The notes under the pieces: generated by a model
Told to the model about the DNA's origin: nothing
Database searches by the model: none
What the model saw: the letters and a program-made list of their open reading frames with translations, nothing else
NCBI GenBank assembly: GCA_964459305.1
Contig: CAYWNA010000170.1
Span: 1 to 28,809, forward strand
DNA from: CAYWNA01 sp964459305
GTDB lineage: Bacteria > Planctomycetota > Planctomycetia > Pirellulales > Pirellulaceae
DNA: 28,809 bases
Direction: 5' to 3'
Translations under genes and position numbers: made by a program
Shown: positions 1 to 8,030 of the stretch, in pieces
Position numbering within the stretch: the first letter of the stretch is position 1
Layout: each line of letters starts with the position of its first letter

Positions 1-339
1 GTTCCAACGTCGCTTGCTCACCTAACCCCGGTGCGACATAAAATCAACAGGCCGCAAGAGCCGCAGTGCGAGATTTTGGTGTCCATTCAACCAATCGCTA
101 AGGCGCATAGGTGGCGCACACCTCCGCGCGTTAGCATCCGCTTGGGGACCCCTCGACGCTGCCAGAGTTCTTACCCGACACCCCACCCCAGAAACCGTCT
201 GACAAGCGTTCCCATTGACGCCAGCGCTCCCAAAAGCGCTCCCGCCATGCATTGCCAGGTCCCGCCAGATTCTCGGCAAAGCGCAGAAAAGCCCGCCATC
301 TGTAGCCATGTTTCGCCGCAAGATGACCGGCCGATGGGC
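1..339. other. Gene-free left edge
   Basis: No convincing gene is seen in this stretch, which lies downstream of the minus-strand gene ending at 340. Reading frames open here on both strands run on as shadows of that gene or encode low-quality Arg/Pro-rich peptides. A short direct repeat of AGCGCTCCC occurs near 226-243, and no clear terminator hairpin with a T-run was found. Confidence 0.5.
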
Positions 340-3126
340 CTACTTGGCTCCGAACCACACGGGGCTGCTCCAGGCGATTTCTTCGTCTTTCTGGATTACG
401 CGCACGTAGTAGTAGCTGCGTCCGTCGGACGGGGCCATGTCGACGAAGGACAGCTCGGCTTTGCGCCCGTCGGGTTGGTTCGTGTACACGAACTCGTTGT
501 TGCGGCAGACTTCGATGCGGTCGATATCGCCGGGACACCGCGCGACGATCTTGACGGTGACCGGGCCGTCGGGCGCGGAGGCGATCTTCTCGCCCATCAG
601 GTGTTCGTTCACGCGTACGTCCAGGAACATCCTGGCCGCCGTGGTGCCGAAACAATGCCGGTCGCGCAAGGCTTGAAGGACCGCTTCGCGAGTCAACTCC
701 GGCGCGAAGACGCATGCCTTGCCCATTCCGCCGCCGTGGTCTGGGCTGGCGATCACACCGATCACAATCCCGCGCGCCCAGGCGTCTTGCAGAAAGTACC
801 CGGGCGGTGACGAACGGAGAGCTTCGCGCGGCGTGCCTTTGTATTCGTACGAGCCGCGGACTTGGAAGATCTCGGCCACGGGCTGGGCGGTTTCGTCGGT
901 GAAGTTCCAGTCCGTAGGCACGTTGCCGGTATCGGCCAACTGGTGTGGGATATGAACGAAATCGGCATTCATCTTGCGCAGATCCTCCCACACCTCGGCA
1001 GGCGTCTGACGGTTCCGCGCGTTCCACCACCTTGGGAAATAGAGATTGCCGAGAATCAAGTTGCGGTGACCGTGGAAGCCGTAGGGATGCTCGGCACTGT
1101 ATTCTTCGAAACTGGACGTCCATTCCTCGGCCAGAAACGTGAGGTACCGACTGGGATCGTCGTTCACGCGTGCAAGTTTGCCTGTGTACGACCACAGGTA
1201 CGGATTGATGTTGTAACCGTGGTCGGTCGAGCAGGCGAAATGCAACCGGTTGATGTCGCGTGAGAACTGATAGTCCTCCTCGATCGACTGGTCGCCCAAT
1301 CGATTGCAGACCGAAACCTCGGAGTGCTGGTGCAAGTCGCCGTAGTAGAGTTGCAGGGTGTTGCCTTGGTAGTCGATCGTCTGAGTTGGTACGTCTTCTC
1401 CGTGAGCCACCCGCAGGTCGGCCGCCTCAAACGGCTCTTCGGATTCCTCCATGGGCTCCCACTTGATTGCCCCAGCCGCCGGCAGGTCCTGCGGATCGTA
1501 GCCAGCCAAGTAGATGTTGCTCTTGGCCGTGGGAGTCAAATCGACGTCACTCCAGCTTGTCGGCATACTGTCGGCTTGAAAGGCGATGGCCCAGCGCTCT
1601 CCGACAGCGGCCAACGAGGGACGACGATCCATGCCTTTTTGAAGCGAGATCGGTTGCGGTTCCTGCCAGCGTTTGCCGTCAAAACACGTGAGATACGTAT
1701 CCCACCCGGAACGCGGCAACCGCGGCCTCAGATACGCTACCCACAGCCGGCCACTGCGGTCAAAGCCCAACGACGGAGCTTCGCAGCGGTTCCACAGCGG
1801 CGAACTGCGATAGTTGTCCGGTGCCAAGAGACCATCGGGCTCGACCTTGGCAACGATAATCCGGCGGAGATTCGTTCGGCCAACCAAGTACTTCTCCACG
1901 ACTGCGTGTTCGTACGCCAGCCAGAGTTCATCGCCTCGGACCGCCAGCGCTGCGTGCCGGTCTACGCCCGGAGCCTTGGTCAGTCGCCTCTCGGCTCCCC
2001 AACGGCCGCCGGAGCCACGACGGCGAATGAAGATATCGTAGTTGTGGTCGCGGAAGCTGTGCCATGCCACGCACACTTCGCCATCGGCCGACGCCGCGAC
2101 GGTGGGATCGTACGAGTTGAAGCCGTCCGTGCTGACGACGGCCGCTTCTGACGCTTCTCCGTCTCGCAGCGATGCTGCAAAGACTTGTCGGCAGCCGTTG
2201 CGATTCGATTCCCACGCGACCCAAAGAGCACCATCGTGCCAGACAGCTGCCGGATTGACGTCCACCGCTACGTCCTTGGTGATCGCCACAGGTCGGGCGG
2301 GACCGTCAGGCCCACATCGGACAGCGTAGATGTCCCAATTCTTGTCCACTTCGGCTGCATACAGAACGAAAACCTCATCGCCGACTGAGACAGCGGTAAC
2401 TCCCAACACGTACGTACCGCCGCCTCCGGCCACCTCCCAATTGCCCAATCGTTCAAAGCCGTCATCCTTGAACTGGAACCGGGCGATCTGCAACGAGTCG
2501 GATAGGTCGCGATAGCTGTTCCAAGCGACATACAGCGAACCGTCGTCGGCCGCGGCCATGGCCGGCTCGTCGTTGAACCCAACATCCTCAGTGGCCGACG
2601 TGAGCGGCGGCATCTCGGTTTCCATCAAAGCCACGTCGTCGATCCAAATCCGACCCGCGGGACTGCCGTGGGACGAAGGCGCCACGAATTCCAATTCGAC
2701 GTTGCCATCCGCCTGAACCGGAATCGGCGTTGAATAGCGGCGCCATTTCGGCGTCAGTTTTTCCCATGCGGCAACTCGCTCACGTTTTCCGTCCCTGATG
2801 ATGAACAAGACAATCTTCGTGCGATTGGTTCCTCGTGCGGCGATTTCGCACACGTACCGATTGCCCGCTTTTACCCGAATGCTCTGGCGGGCGCTCAAGT
2901 GCTTGTTCGGCTCGGTAACCTCGCCGGTCAGGCAAGCGTTGCCCGATTTTGCGGTGCTGCTGCCGGTTTCCAGCGAGTGGTCCGGAGCGACCTTCCAATT
3001 CGCCAGACCCTCTTCGAAACCGCCGTTGGCGATGATGTTCACCGGCTCGGCGCCAATGGCGGCGCTTCGCATGAGCCCTACCGTCAAAATCAAACTGATG
3101 ATCGTCAGAGCATTTGCGGTTCTCAT
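340..3126 (-). CDS. Secreted CBM-like / propeller-like / PHP-DUF3604-like protein
   Basis: This 928-residue protein starts with a signal peptide of about 26 residues (basic MRTAN, hydrophobic core, cleavage near AIGA). Residues about 30-170 resemble a carbohydrate-binding jelly roll (NGGFEEGLANW near the start, WIDDVAL at the end). Residues about 175-560 contain repeated blades with VAWNS, VAWES and VAWHS motifs, as in sialidase-like or lectin-like propellers. From about residue 596 a PHP-type metal site begins with GDLHQHS, followed by STDHG, then conserved His-containing segments (VHIPHQ, SPDHGGG). This fits DUF3604/PHP metal-dependent hydrolases. It probably acts outside the cytoplasmic membrane on a glycan, phosphoester or similar substrate, but the substrate is unknown. 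The start has AAGGA about 11 bases upstream. It is transcribed alone and divergently from 3748. Confidence 0.8.
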   Translation of the reverse strand: MRTANALTIISLILTVGLMRSAAIGAEPVNIIANGGFEEGLANWKVAPDHSLETGSSTAKSGNACLTGEVTEPNKHLSARQSIRVKAGNRYVCEIAARGTNRTKIVLFIIRDGKRERVAAWEKLTPKWRRYSTPIPVQADGNVELEFVAPSSHGSPAGRIWIDDVALMETEMPPLTSATEDVGFNDEPAMAAADDGSLYVAWNSYRDLSDSLQIARFQFKDDGFERLGNWEVAGGGGTYVLGVTAVSVGDEVFVLYAAEVDKNWDIYAVRCGPDGPARPVAITKDVAVDVNPAAVWHDGALWVAWESNRNGCRQVFAASLRDGEASEAAVVSTDGFNSYDPTVAASADGEVCVAWHSFRDHNYDIFIRRRGSGGRWGAERRLTKAPGVDRHAALAVRGDELWLAYEHAVVEKYLVGRTNLRRIIVAKVEPDGLLAPDNYRSSPLWNRCEAPSLGFDRSGRLWVAYLRPRLPRSGWDTYLTCFDGKRWQEPQPISLQKGMDRRPSLAAVGERWAIAFQADSMPTSWSDVDLTPTAKSNIYLAGYDPQDLPAAGAIKWEPMEESEEPFEAADLRVAHGEDVPTQTIDYQGNTLQLYYGDLHQHSEVSVCNRLGDQSIEEDYQFSRDINRLHFACSTDHGYNINPYLWSYTGKLARVNDDPSRYLTFLAEEWTSSFEEYSAEHPYGFHGHRNLILGNLYFPRWWNARNRQTPAEVWEDLRKMNADFVHIPHQLADTGNVPTDWNFTDETAQPVAEIFQVRGSYEYKGTPREALRSSPPGYFLQDAWARGIVIGVIASPDHGGGMGKACVFAPELTREAVLQALRDRHCFGTTAARMFLDVRVNEHLMGEKIASAPDGPVTVKIVARCPGDIDRIEVCRNNEFVYTNQPDGRKAELSFVDMAPSDGRSYYYVRVIQKDEEIAWSSPVWFGAK

Positions 3127-3747
3127 GTCAAGAGGTTCCTTTCAGGCGTGGTCCGCGAAAATCGCAAACCGCGGATTCGAAGCCCTCAATTTCGTGACTG
3201 CGCGGTGGTCGTTTTCGTCCACGAAGTCTGAACGTAGCCGAAAAGTCGATTGGTTTCGACCGGGCTATCCTAACGCCACCAAAATGGGCTTTGAATCGGT
3301 CGTAGACTTGGGCCGTCAAATCGGTCAAATCCGGCCGGCATGGTTATGCGCCCTGGCACGTTCGTATTGGGAAGCAGAGTATTGAGGGAAGCGGAGAATT
3401 TATCGCGACATTCGGAAGAAAACGCAGCGGTAACCCCGAATGTCTTGCCAAGCGGAAACATGGGCAATCCGAGTAGGAGCTGCGTAATTTGCTTGTCGAT
3501 GTTTGATAGTGAAGCGATACTTGTTTGTTAGGCAAGATTTTCCGGTAGCTAGGGAAAAGCTTGCAACGTTTTGAGCCGCATCTATAGTAGAACATGACGC
3601 ATTGTTTCTTGTGGCAATGTGCCGATTAGGCGGATTGGCTTCGATCTAATTATTTGTACACCATCTGATTTAACTAGCAATTGAATGCCAGTCCCCTGGC
3701 TGGGGAATACCTACCCTTTTTGCTGTCGCACGAACTGAGAACCAACC
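3127..3747. other. Divergent intergenic region
   Basis: This 621-base spacer separates two divergently transcribed genes, so it should hold both promoters. The part from about 3380 to 3720 is visibly richer in A+T than the flanking genes. Small open frames here have no family signature and no good ribosome-binding site. I could not name a specific promoter with confidence. TCCCC and GGGGA around 3692-3706 could form a 5-bp hairpin shortly upstream of the 3748 start. Confidence 0.5.
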
Positions 3748-5154
3748 ATGGCCGGCCAACTTATCGAATCGTCAGAAGCTGCCCAGATCCTTGGAGTGAC
3801 CGAGGACGAATTGAACGAGATGCGCATGCGTGGCGATATCCACGGGGTGCGCGATGGATCGGGCTGGAAATTCAAAACGGAGGAAGTCGACCGAGTCGCG
3901 GACGAGCTAGGGATCTCGCTATCCGGTTCAGGGGAATCGGACGTGGCTCTGGATGGCATGCTCGACGTGGGCGGCATATCCGATCTCGATCTGGAGGCGG
4001 AAGCTGGCGAGGCCGATGATTCCGCAACGGCAGTCGGCTCGTTGGCGGACTTCGAATCGGCGGAAACCGGCGAAAGCGGCTTGTCGCTTTCCACCGATGC
4101 GGACGACGACCTGACCATTGGAGACGACGCTGAGGTTGAGCTTCCTGGCCAGTCGGATGTGCTCGACGAATCCACCGGCGGCAGCGATCTCGGGCTAGGC
4201 TCGGACGCCGACGACGTCTTGGGTGGTTCCGGTACCAGTCTCAGTGACGTGGCACTTGTCCCGGACGACAGCGGCAGCGGATTGAATCTGGTTGCGGACA
4301 GCGCCGACGTCTTGGCTGGTACCGACACGAACCTGGAAGGTGGCGGGGCCGGCACGGGATCCGGTTTGGGCGAAGAACTGGATTTCGAGGGCAGTGACAT
4401 CGACATGGTGTCCGACTTGTCTCTCGGCGAAGAAGAGGGACTTGCACTCGGCGAGGACGAAGAAGATGAACTGACCATCGGCGATGACGAGGAGTTGGCC
4501 CTGGGCGAAGACGACGAACTGGTGCTGGAAGGCGGCAGCGACGTTACGGGCGGGGCCGGTGATTCGGGTATCAATCTGGGCAGCCCAAGCGACAGTGGAC
4601 TGAACCTGGAGGAAGAGCCGTTGGATCTGGTTGGTTCGTCGGTCTCGTCGCTCGAATTGCCGGAAGACGACGACATGATCGATCTGGACGACTTGGAGGC
4701 GAGTCCAGATGACGCCACCCAATTGAAGGTGGACGAAGATTTTCAGCTTGCCCCGTCCATGGAAGCCGAGGGAGACGACGAGGAAGACAGCGGTTCGCAG
4801 GTAATCGCATTGGAGGACTCCGAGGCGTTCGAGCAAGCTGCTCCTGGCGCCGTGGATGCGGTCGAACCGATCGTGGGTGCAGAATCCGACGAACTGGAAG
4901 GAGCTCTGGACCAATACGAGACGGCGACGGTCACGCAGCCCGCACTACCCGAATCCGCGCTTGCCGGGGGTAGGCCCGAGTTACCCTATTCGATCTGGAA
5001 CATCCTGAGCCTCATGGCCATTGTGCTGGTGCTTTCACTCACAGGTATGTTAATGACGGACTTGGTTCGGAACATGTGGAGTTGGGATGGAACATACTCC
5101 GCTTCCTCGCCAATCATGGACATGATGGTCCAGGTCATTGGCTTAGACCCGTAA
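3748..5154 (+). CDS. HTH (excisionase/MerR-like) protein with long acidic region and C-terminal TM anchor
   Basis: The product has 468 residues. Residues about 5-57 form a helix-turn-helix of the excisionase/HTH_17 kind (SSEAAQILGVTEDELNEM, then a GSGWKFKTEEVDR wing). Residues about 60-400 are a strongly acidic, Gly/Ser/Asp/Glu/Leu-rich low-complexity region with recurring units such as LTIGDD, LALGEDDE and LVLEGGSD. Near residues 416-440 there is one hydrophobic membrane segment (IWNILSLMAIVLVLSLTG), and a short tail follows. The layout suggests a membrane-tethered DNA-binding or scaffold protein with the HTH in the cytoplasm. No enzymatic motif is visible. The ATG at 3748 has no strong Shine-Dalgarno, but it is the only start that keeps the whole HTH. 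The function is unknown; similar proteins are, as far as I recall, a planctomycete speciality. Confidence 0.8.
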   Translation: MAGQLIESSEAAQILGVTEDELNEMRMRGDIHGVRDGSGWKFKTEEVDRVADELGISLSGSGESDVALDGMLDVGGISDLDLEAEAGEADDSATAVGSLADFESAETGESGLSLSTDADDDLTIGDDAEVELPGQSDVLDESTGGSDLGLGSDADDVLGGSGTSLSDVALVPDDSGSGLNLVADSADVLAGTDTNLEGGGAGTGSGLGEELDFEGSDIDMVSDLSLGEEEGLALGEDEEDELTIGDDEELALGEDDELVLEGGSDVTGGAGDSGINLGSPSDSGLNLEEEPLDLVGSSVSSLELPEDDDMIDLDDLEASPDDATQLKVDEDFQLAPSMEAEGDDEEDSGSQVIALEDSEAFEQAAPGAVDAVEPIVGAESDELEGALDQYETATVTQPALPESALAGGRPELPYSIWNILSLMAIVLVLSLTGMLMTDLVRNMWSWDGTYSASSPIMDMMVQVIGLDP

Positions 5155-5267
5155 TCCGCCAAAACGACTGTGTCGGTCTTCTCTGCCGGGTTCGCGGCGC
5201 CGCGTTCAGGCGGGTTTTTCGTGACGTTTCTGCAATCGAATGCCGGTGCGAAGGAGAGCGTGTTCCA

Positions 5268-5759
5268 ATGACCGCTTTCTGGTGGACGATGGTCGGTCTG
5301 TCGGCGCTGACCATCACCGTGGCGATTCTGGTCTGGCTTTGGTCGCGAAAACGACGTCGTGCGATTCGATTCACGCACGCCCGACAACTCTTTCATCTTC
5401 GTCGAGAGTGGCTGGAAGCGGACTTCATCACCTTGGCCTCTGGCGCACGTAAGCCACAGGGACTGGTGTGGTCGGATTGCGGATTCGATGATGACGCGGT
5501 TTTCGCCTCCGATCGGAACACCGGCCAGTTGCGAGCATTCGTGGGCGTTTCTGTCCGTATCAAAGCTGCGGAAGAAGACGGCTTGGCCGACGACCCCTTG
5601 GCCGACGGTCTTCGAGCGGCAACGGCCGTCTTCTACTTCGATGGCCGCGAGTGGACGACCGAGGGACGCGCCCTCTTCAATCTGAGCCCGTTTGAGGCGG
5701 TTCAGCGTTTCAAGCACGAACTGGAAATGGTTGACGAGGCCCGTGCCTTTGAAATGTAG
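5268..5759 (+). CDS. Small single-pass membrane protein, unknown function
   Basis: The product has 163 residues. The ATG at 5268 is chosen because AAGGAG lies at 5251-5256, 11 bases upstream, and because it puts an N-terminal membrane helix (residues about 4-24, WWTMVGLSALTITVAILVWL) right at the start, followed by a basic RKRRR stop-transfer. A longer in-frame reading from 5076 would overlap the end of the preceding gene. The remaining roughly 135 residues form a soluble domain, presumably cytoplasmic, with no motif I recognise. The gene follows the HTH/acidic membrane protein by 113 bases on the same strand, so co-transcription is plausible. No function is assigned. Confidence 0.7.
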   Translation: MTAFWWTMVGLSALTITVAILVWLWSRKRRRAIRFTHARQLFHLRREWLEADFITLASGARKPQGLVWSDCGFDDDAVFASDRNTGQLRAFVGVSVRIKAAEEDGLADDPLADGLRAATAVFYFDGREWTTEGRALFNLSPFEAVQRFKHELEMVDEARAFEM

Positions 5760-5821
5760 GACAGAACGCCTATCCGTCCAACGGGTACGTCCTCCCCACC
5801 CCCAGTCCGAACCGGCGCCAC

Positions 5822-5850
5822 TTGACCCGCCCATCAGTGACCGGTATCGT
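5822..5850 (+). promoter_or_regulatory. Candidate sigma-70-type promoter for the dehydratase cluster
   Basis: TTGACC at 5822-5827 and TATCGT at 5845-5850 are separated by exactly 17 bases. This resembles a -35/-10 pair and would give a leader of roughly 65-70 bases before the ATG at 5926. It lies in the 166-base gap between the small membrane protein gene and the dehydratase gene. Planctomycete promoter consensus is poorly known to me, so this is only a candidate. Confidence 0.35.
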
Positions 5851-5925
5851 AACCTGCGTCTAATCGCTGCCGTGTCAAGCGATTCTCGCCGAATGAACAT
5901 CTAAGGAAATGGAAGGAGTTTCGTG

Positions 5926-7155
5926 ATGTCGTCTGCTCCGGAACGAAGAGATTTTGCAGCGACCAAACAGATGAAAGCTGTGATGGGCAACTATTTCGGC
6001 GAACTTGGCCAAGGACCTGCCGAAGGAAAAAAGACTGCGTGGTGCACCAGCGTGGGTCCGGCCGAATTGCTTCAGGCGATGGGTTTCAACGTCTACTTTC
6101 CAGAAAACCACGGTGCCATGCTTGGCGCGACGCGAATGGCCCCAGATCTGATCCCGCTGGCCAACGCACGCGGCTTTTCGCCCGATATCTGTTCTTACCT
6201 GACCAGCGACATCGGCTCGTATCTCAAGAACGAGACTCCGCTTCAGAAGATGGGCCTATCGGGTGTACCGAAGGCGGATATTCTGGTCTTCAACACCAAT
6301 CAGTGCCGCGACGTCAAAGACTGGTTCCAATGGTATGCCCGCGAGTGGGACGTCCCCTGCATCGGCGTCCACTCGCCCCGCGCGGTCGGCGATTTGGATG
6401 GTTCGATGGTCGAGTACGTGGCCAAGCAAATCGAAGCGTTGATCGAACCTCTTGAAGAGGTAGCGGACGAGAAATTCGATATCGATAAATTGCGCGAGGT
6501 TGTCGTTCTTTCCAAGCAGTGCACCGACCTTTGGAAACAGGTGCTGGAGTCTGCGGCCGCGGTGCCGTCCCCCATTTCCTTCTTCGATGGAACGATCCAA
6601 ATGGGACCGGCGGTGGTGTTGCGCGGCCGGCAGGATGCAGTCGATTTCTACAAGGCGCTTGTGGCCGAATTGAACGAACGTGTCGAAGCCGGCGTTGGGG
6701 CGGTCGAAGGCGAAAAGCTGCGAGTCTACTGGGAGGGCATGCCCATCTGGGGAAAACTCCGAGACCTTTCCACACAGTTCCTCCAGCTTCGAGCCTGCGT
6801 CGTGGCTTCGACCTACTGCAATAGCTGGATCTTCGATGCCCTCGACCCTGCCGATCCGTTTAGGAGTATGGCCCAAGCCTATTCCGGCATCTTCATCTGT
6901 AGCAGCGACGACCGAAAGGAACAGTACATGGTGGAGATGGCGGAGAAGTACAAGATCGACGGCATCATCTATCACGATGCAAAAACCTGCCCGAACAACT
7001 CGAACTGTCGCTACGAAATGCCACAACGTATGCGGGATCGGTTGGACAAACCCTTCCTGATCATCAACGGCGACTTGAACGACTTGCGGCTCTACTCGGA
7101 GGAACAGACTCGCACCAACATCGAAGCCTTTGCCGAGCAACTTGCAGAGGCATAG
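5926..7155 (+). CDS. HgdB/YjiM-type 2-hydroxyacyl-CoA dehydratase-like iron-sulfur protein
   Basis: The 409-residue product resembles the 2-hydroxyglutaryl-CoA dehydratase D-component/benzoyl-CoA reductase superfamily. The family hallmark near the N-terminus is present: a Cys before a Pro-Ala-Glu-Leu helix (WCTSVGPAELLQAMGF, C40). It is followed by C89 (DICSYLTSDIG), C127 (NTNQCRDV) and C145, and by later cysteines at 199, 291, 298, 325, 355 and 361. These are candidate ligands for a [4Fe-4S] or double-cubane cluster. Family members carry out ATP-driven one-electron reductions through ketyl radicals. Only one such subunit is visible, which suits a homodimeric YjiM/double-cubane type better than the HgdA/HgdB or BcrB/BcrC heterodimers. 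The ATG at 5926 is 7 bases after GGAAGGAG; a GTG at 5923 is the alternative. Its activator gene follows 89 bases downstream. The substrate is unknown. Confidence 0.85.
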   Translation: MSSAPERRDFAATKQMKAVMGNYFGELGQGPAEGKKTAWCTSVGPAELLQAMGFNVYFPENHGAMLGATRMAPDLIPLANARGFSPDICSYLTSDIGSYLKNETPLQKMGLSGVPKADILVFNTNQCRDVKDWFQWYAREWDVPCIGVHSPRAVGDLDGSMVEYVAKQIEALIEPLEEVADEKFDIDKLREVVVLSKQCTDLWKQVLESAAAVPSPISFFDGTIQMGPAVVLRGRQDAVDFYKALVAELNERVEAGVGAVEGEKLRVYWEGMPIWGKLRDLSTQFLQLRACVVASTYCNSWIFDALDPADPFRSMAQAYSGIFICSSDDRKEQYMVEMAEKYKIDGIIYHDAKTCPNNSNCRYEMPQRMRDRLDKPFLIINGDLNDLRLYSEEQTRTNIEAFAEQLAEA

Positions 7156-7187
7156 GGCACGCGATCGGTCATCCGTCGCTGGCCAAC

Positions 7188-7241
7188 GGGATTTGGCCAT
7201 GGGATTTTGGGGCATTCGGATTTGGAATTTGGTCATTCGGG
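7188..7241 (+). repeat. Degenerate GGATTTGG/CATTCGG microrepeats
   Basis: The gap between the dehydratase and activator genes holds several imperfect tandem copies of a G/T-rich unit: GGGATTTGGCCAT, GGGATTTTGGGGCAT, CGGATTTGG and AATTTGGTCATTCGGG. It looks like slipped-strand duplication. The unit directly precedes the activator start codon, where no normal Shine-Dalgarno is seen, so it may affect translation of that gene. Confidence 0.5.
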
Positions 7242-7244
7242 TTC

Positions 7245-8030
7245 ATGCAATACTACTGTGGCGTTGATATTGGTGCTTCCGCGGTCAAATTGGTGATCGT
7301 GGACGAAGAGCGGCAGATGGTGGCTCGATCGATCAGCCGTTCCGGTATCGATTACGCCCAGTCCGCTGATCGCTGCTTGACGGAGGCCCTGTCGAGCGCG
7401 GACTTGGCAAAGGAGCGGATCCGCGATTCGCTGTCTACCGGATATGGGCGCGACAACGTGCCCTGGGTCAGCGGCACGATGACGGAAATCGCATGCCACA
7501 GCAAAGGTGCTTTTTGCCATATCGGTCGGGCGATGACGGTCGTCGATATCGGAGCACAAGACTGCAAGATGATTCATCTGGACGACCAGGGACGCCGCGT
7601 CAGCTTCAAAATGAACCGAAAGTGCGCGGCCGGCACCGGGGCATTTCTCGAAGAGATCGCCCTTCGCCTGGATCTCCCGGTCGCGAAACTGAACGAACTG
7701 GCCGAGCGATCGACCGAGCAAGTGACGCTTGGCAGCTTCTGTACCGTATTCACTGCGACCGAAATCCTGGCGAAAATCCGCGCAGGCGATCAGGTCGAGG
7801 ACATCGTGAAAGGTGCGTTTCGCTCGGTCGTCAAGAGAATTGTAGAGATGGGCGCGGTCGAAGGCGCGCTGGTGATGACAGGTGGCGTGGTGGCGCATAA
7901 TCCGTTACTGGCGACGTTGGCCGAGGAGTCCTTCGGAACACCGGCACTCGTGCCGCCTGACCCACAATACATGGGAGCCTTTGGGGCGGCGCTTTACGCC
8001 GCAGAGAAGGCCGAAAAAGGAGAACCGTAA
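7245..8030 (+). CDS. BadF/BadG/HgdC-type ATPase, dehydratase activator
   Basis: The 261-residue product is an ASKHA-fold activator of 2-hydroxyacyl-CoA dehydratases. It shows the phosphate-1 loop CGVDIGASAVKLVI, the second nucleotide motif VVDIGAQDCK, NRKCAAGTGAFLE with C127, GSFCTVFTATEI with C166, and a C-terminal adenosine motif MTGGVVAHNP. The two cysteines are the pair that in known homodimeric activators bridges one oxygen-sensitive [4Fe-4S] cluster. The role would be ATP-driven injection of a low-potential electron into the dehydratase-like protein encoded just upstream. Length and motif spacing are normal for the family, so it appears intact. The start at 7245 lacks a clear Shine-Dalgarno. 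The stop codon overlaps the next start by one base (TAATG). Confidence 0.92.
   Translation: MQYYCGVDIGASAVKLVIVDEERQMVARSISRSGIDYAQSADRCLTEALSSADLAKERIRDSLSTGYGRDNVPWVSGTMTEIACHSKGAFCHIGRAMTVVDIGAQDCKMIHLDDQGRRVSFKMNRKCAAGTGAFLEEIALRLDLPVAKLNELAERSTEQVTLGSFCTVFTATEILAKIRAGDQVEDIVKGAFRSVVKRIVEMGAVEGALVMTGGVVAHNPLLATLAEESFGTPALVPPDPQYMGAFGAALYAAEKAEKGEP

Noticed and set aside
131..1195. Arg-rich minus-strand open frame (354 codons) at the left edge
   Set aside because: It is a frame-shifted shadow of the PHP/DUF3604-like gene; the Arg-rich composition is typical of wrong-frame GC-rich sequence.
3711..4718. Ser/Pro-rich minus-strand open frame (335 codons)
   Set aside because: It is a mirror of the acidic Asp/Glu/Gly repeat region of the HTH protein. 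Composition alone explains it.
5193..5204. CGCGGCGCCGCG palindrome followed by GGTTTTT near 5214 as a terminator
   Set aside because: The palindrome has no loop room, and the T-run is ten bases away without a continuous stem, so it is not a convincing intrinsic terminator.
6256..7236. Minus-strand open frame (326 codons) opposite the dehydratase gene
   Set aside because: It is antisense to a gene with clear family motifs and has no signature of its own.
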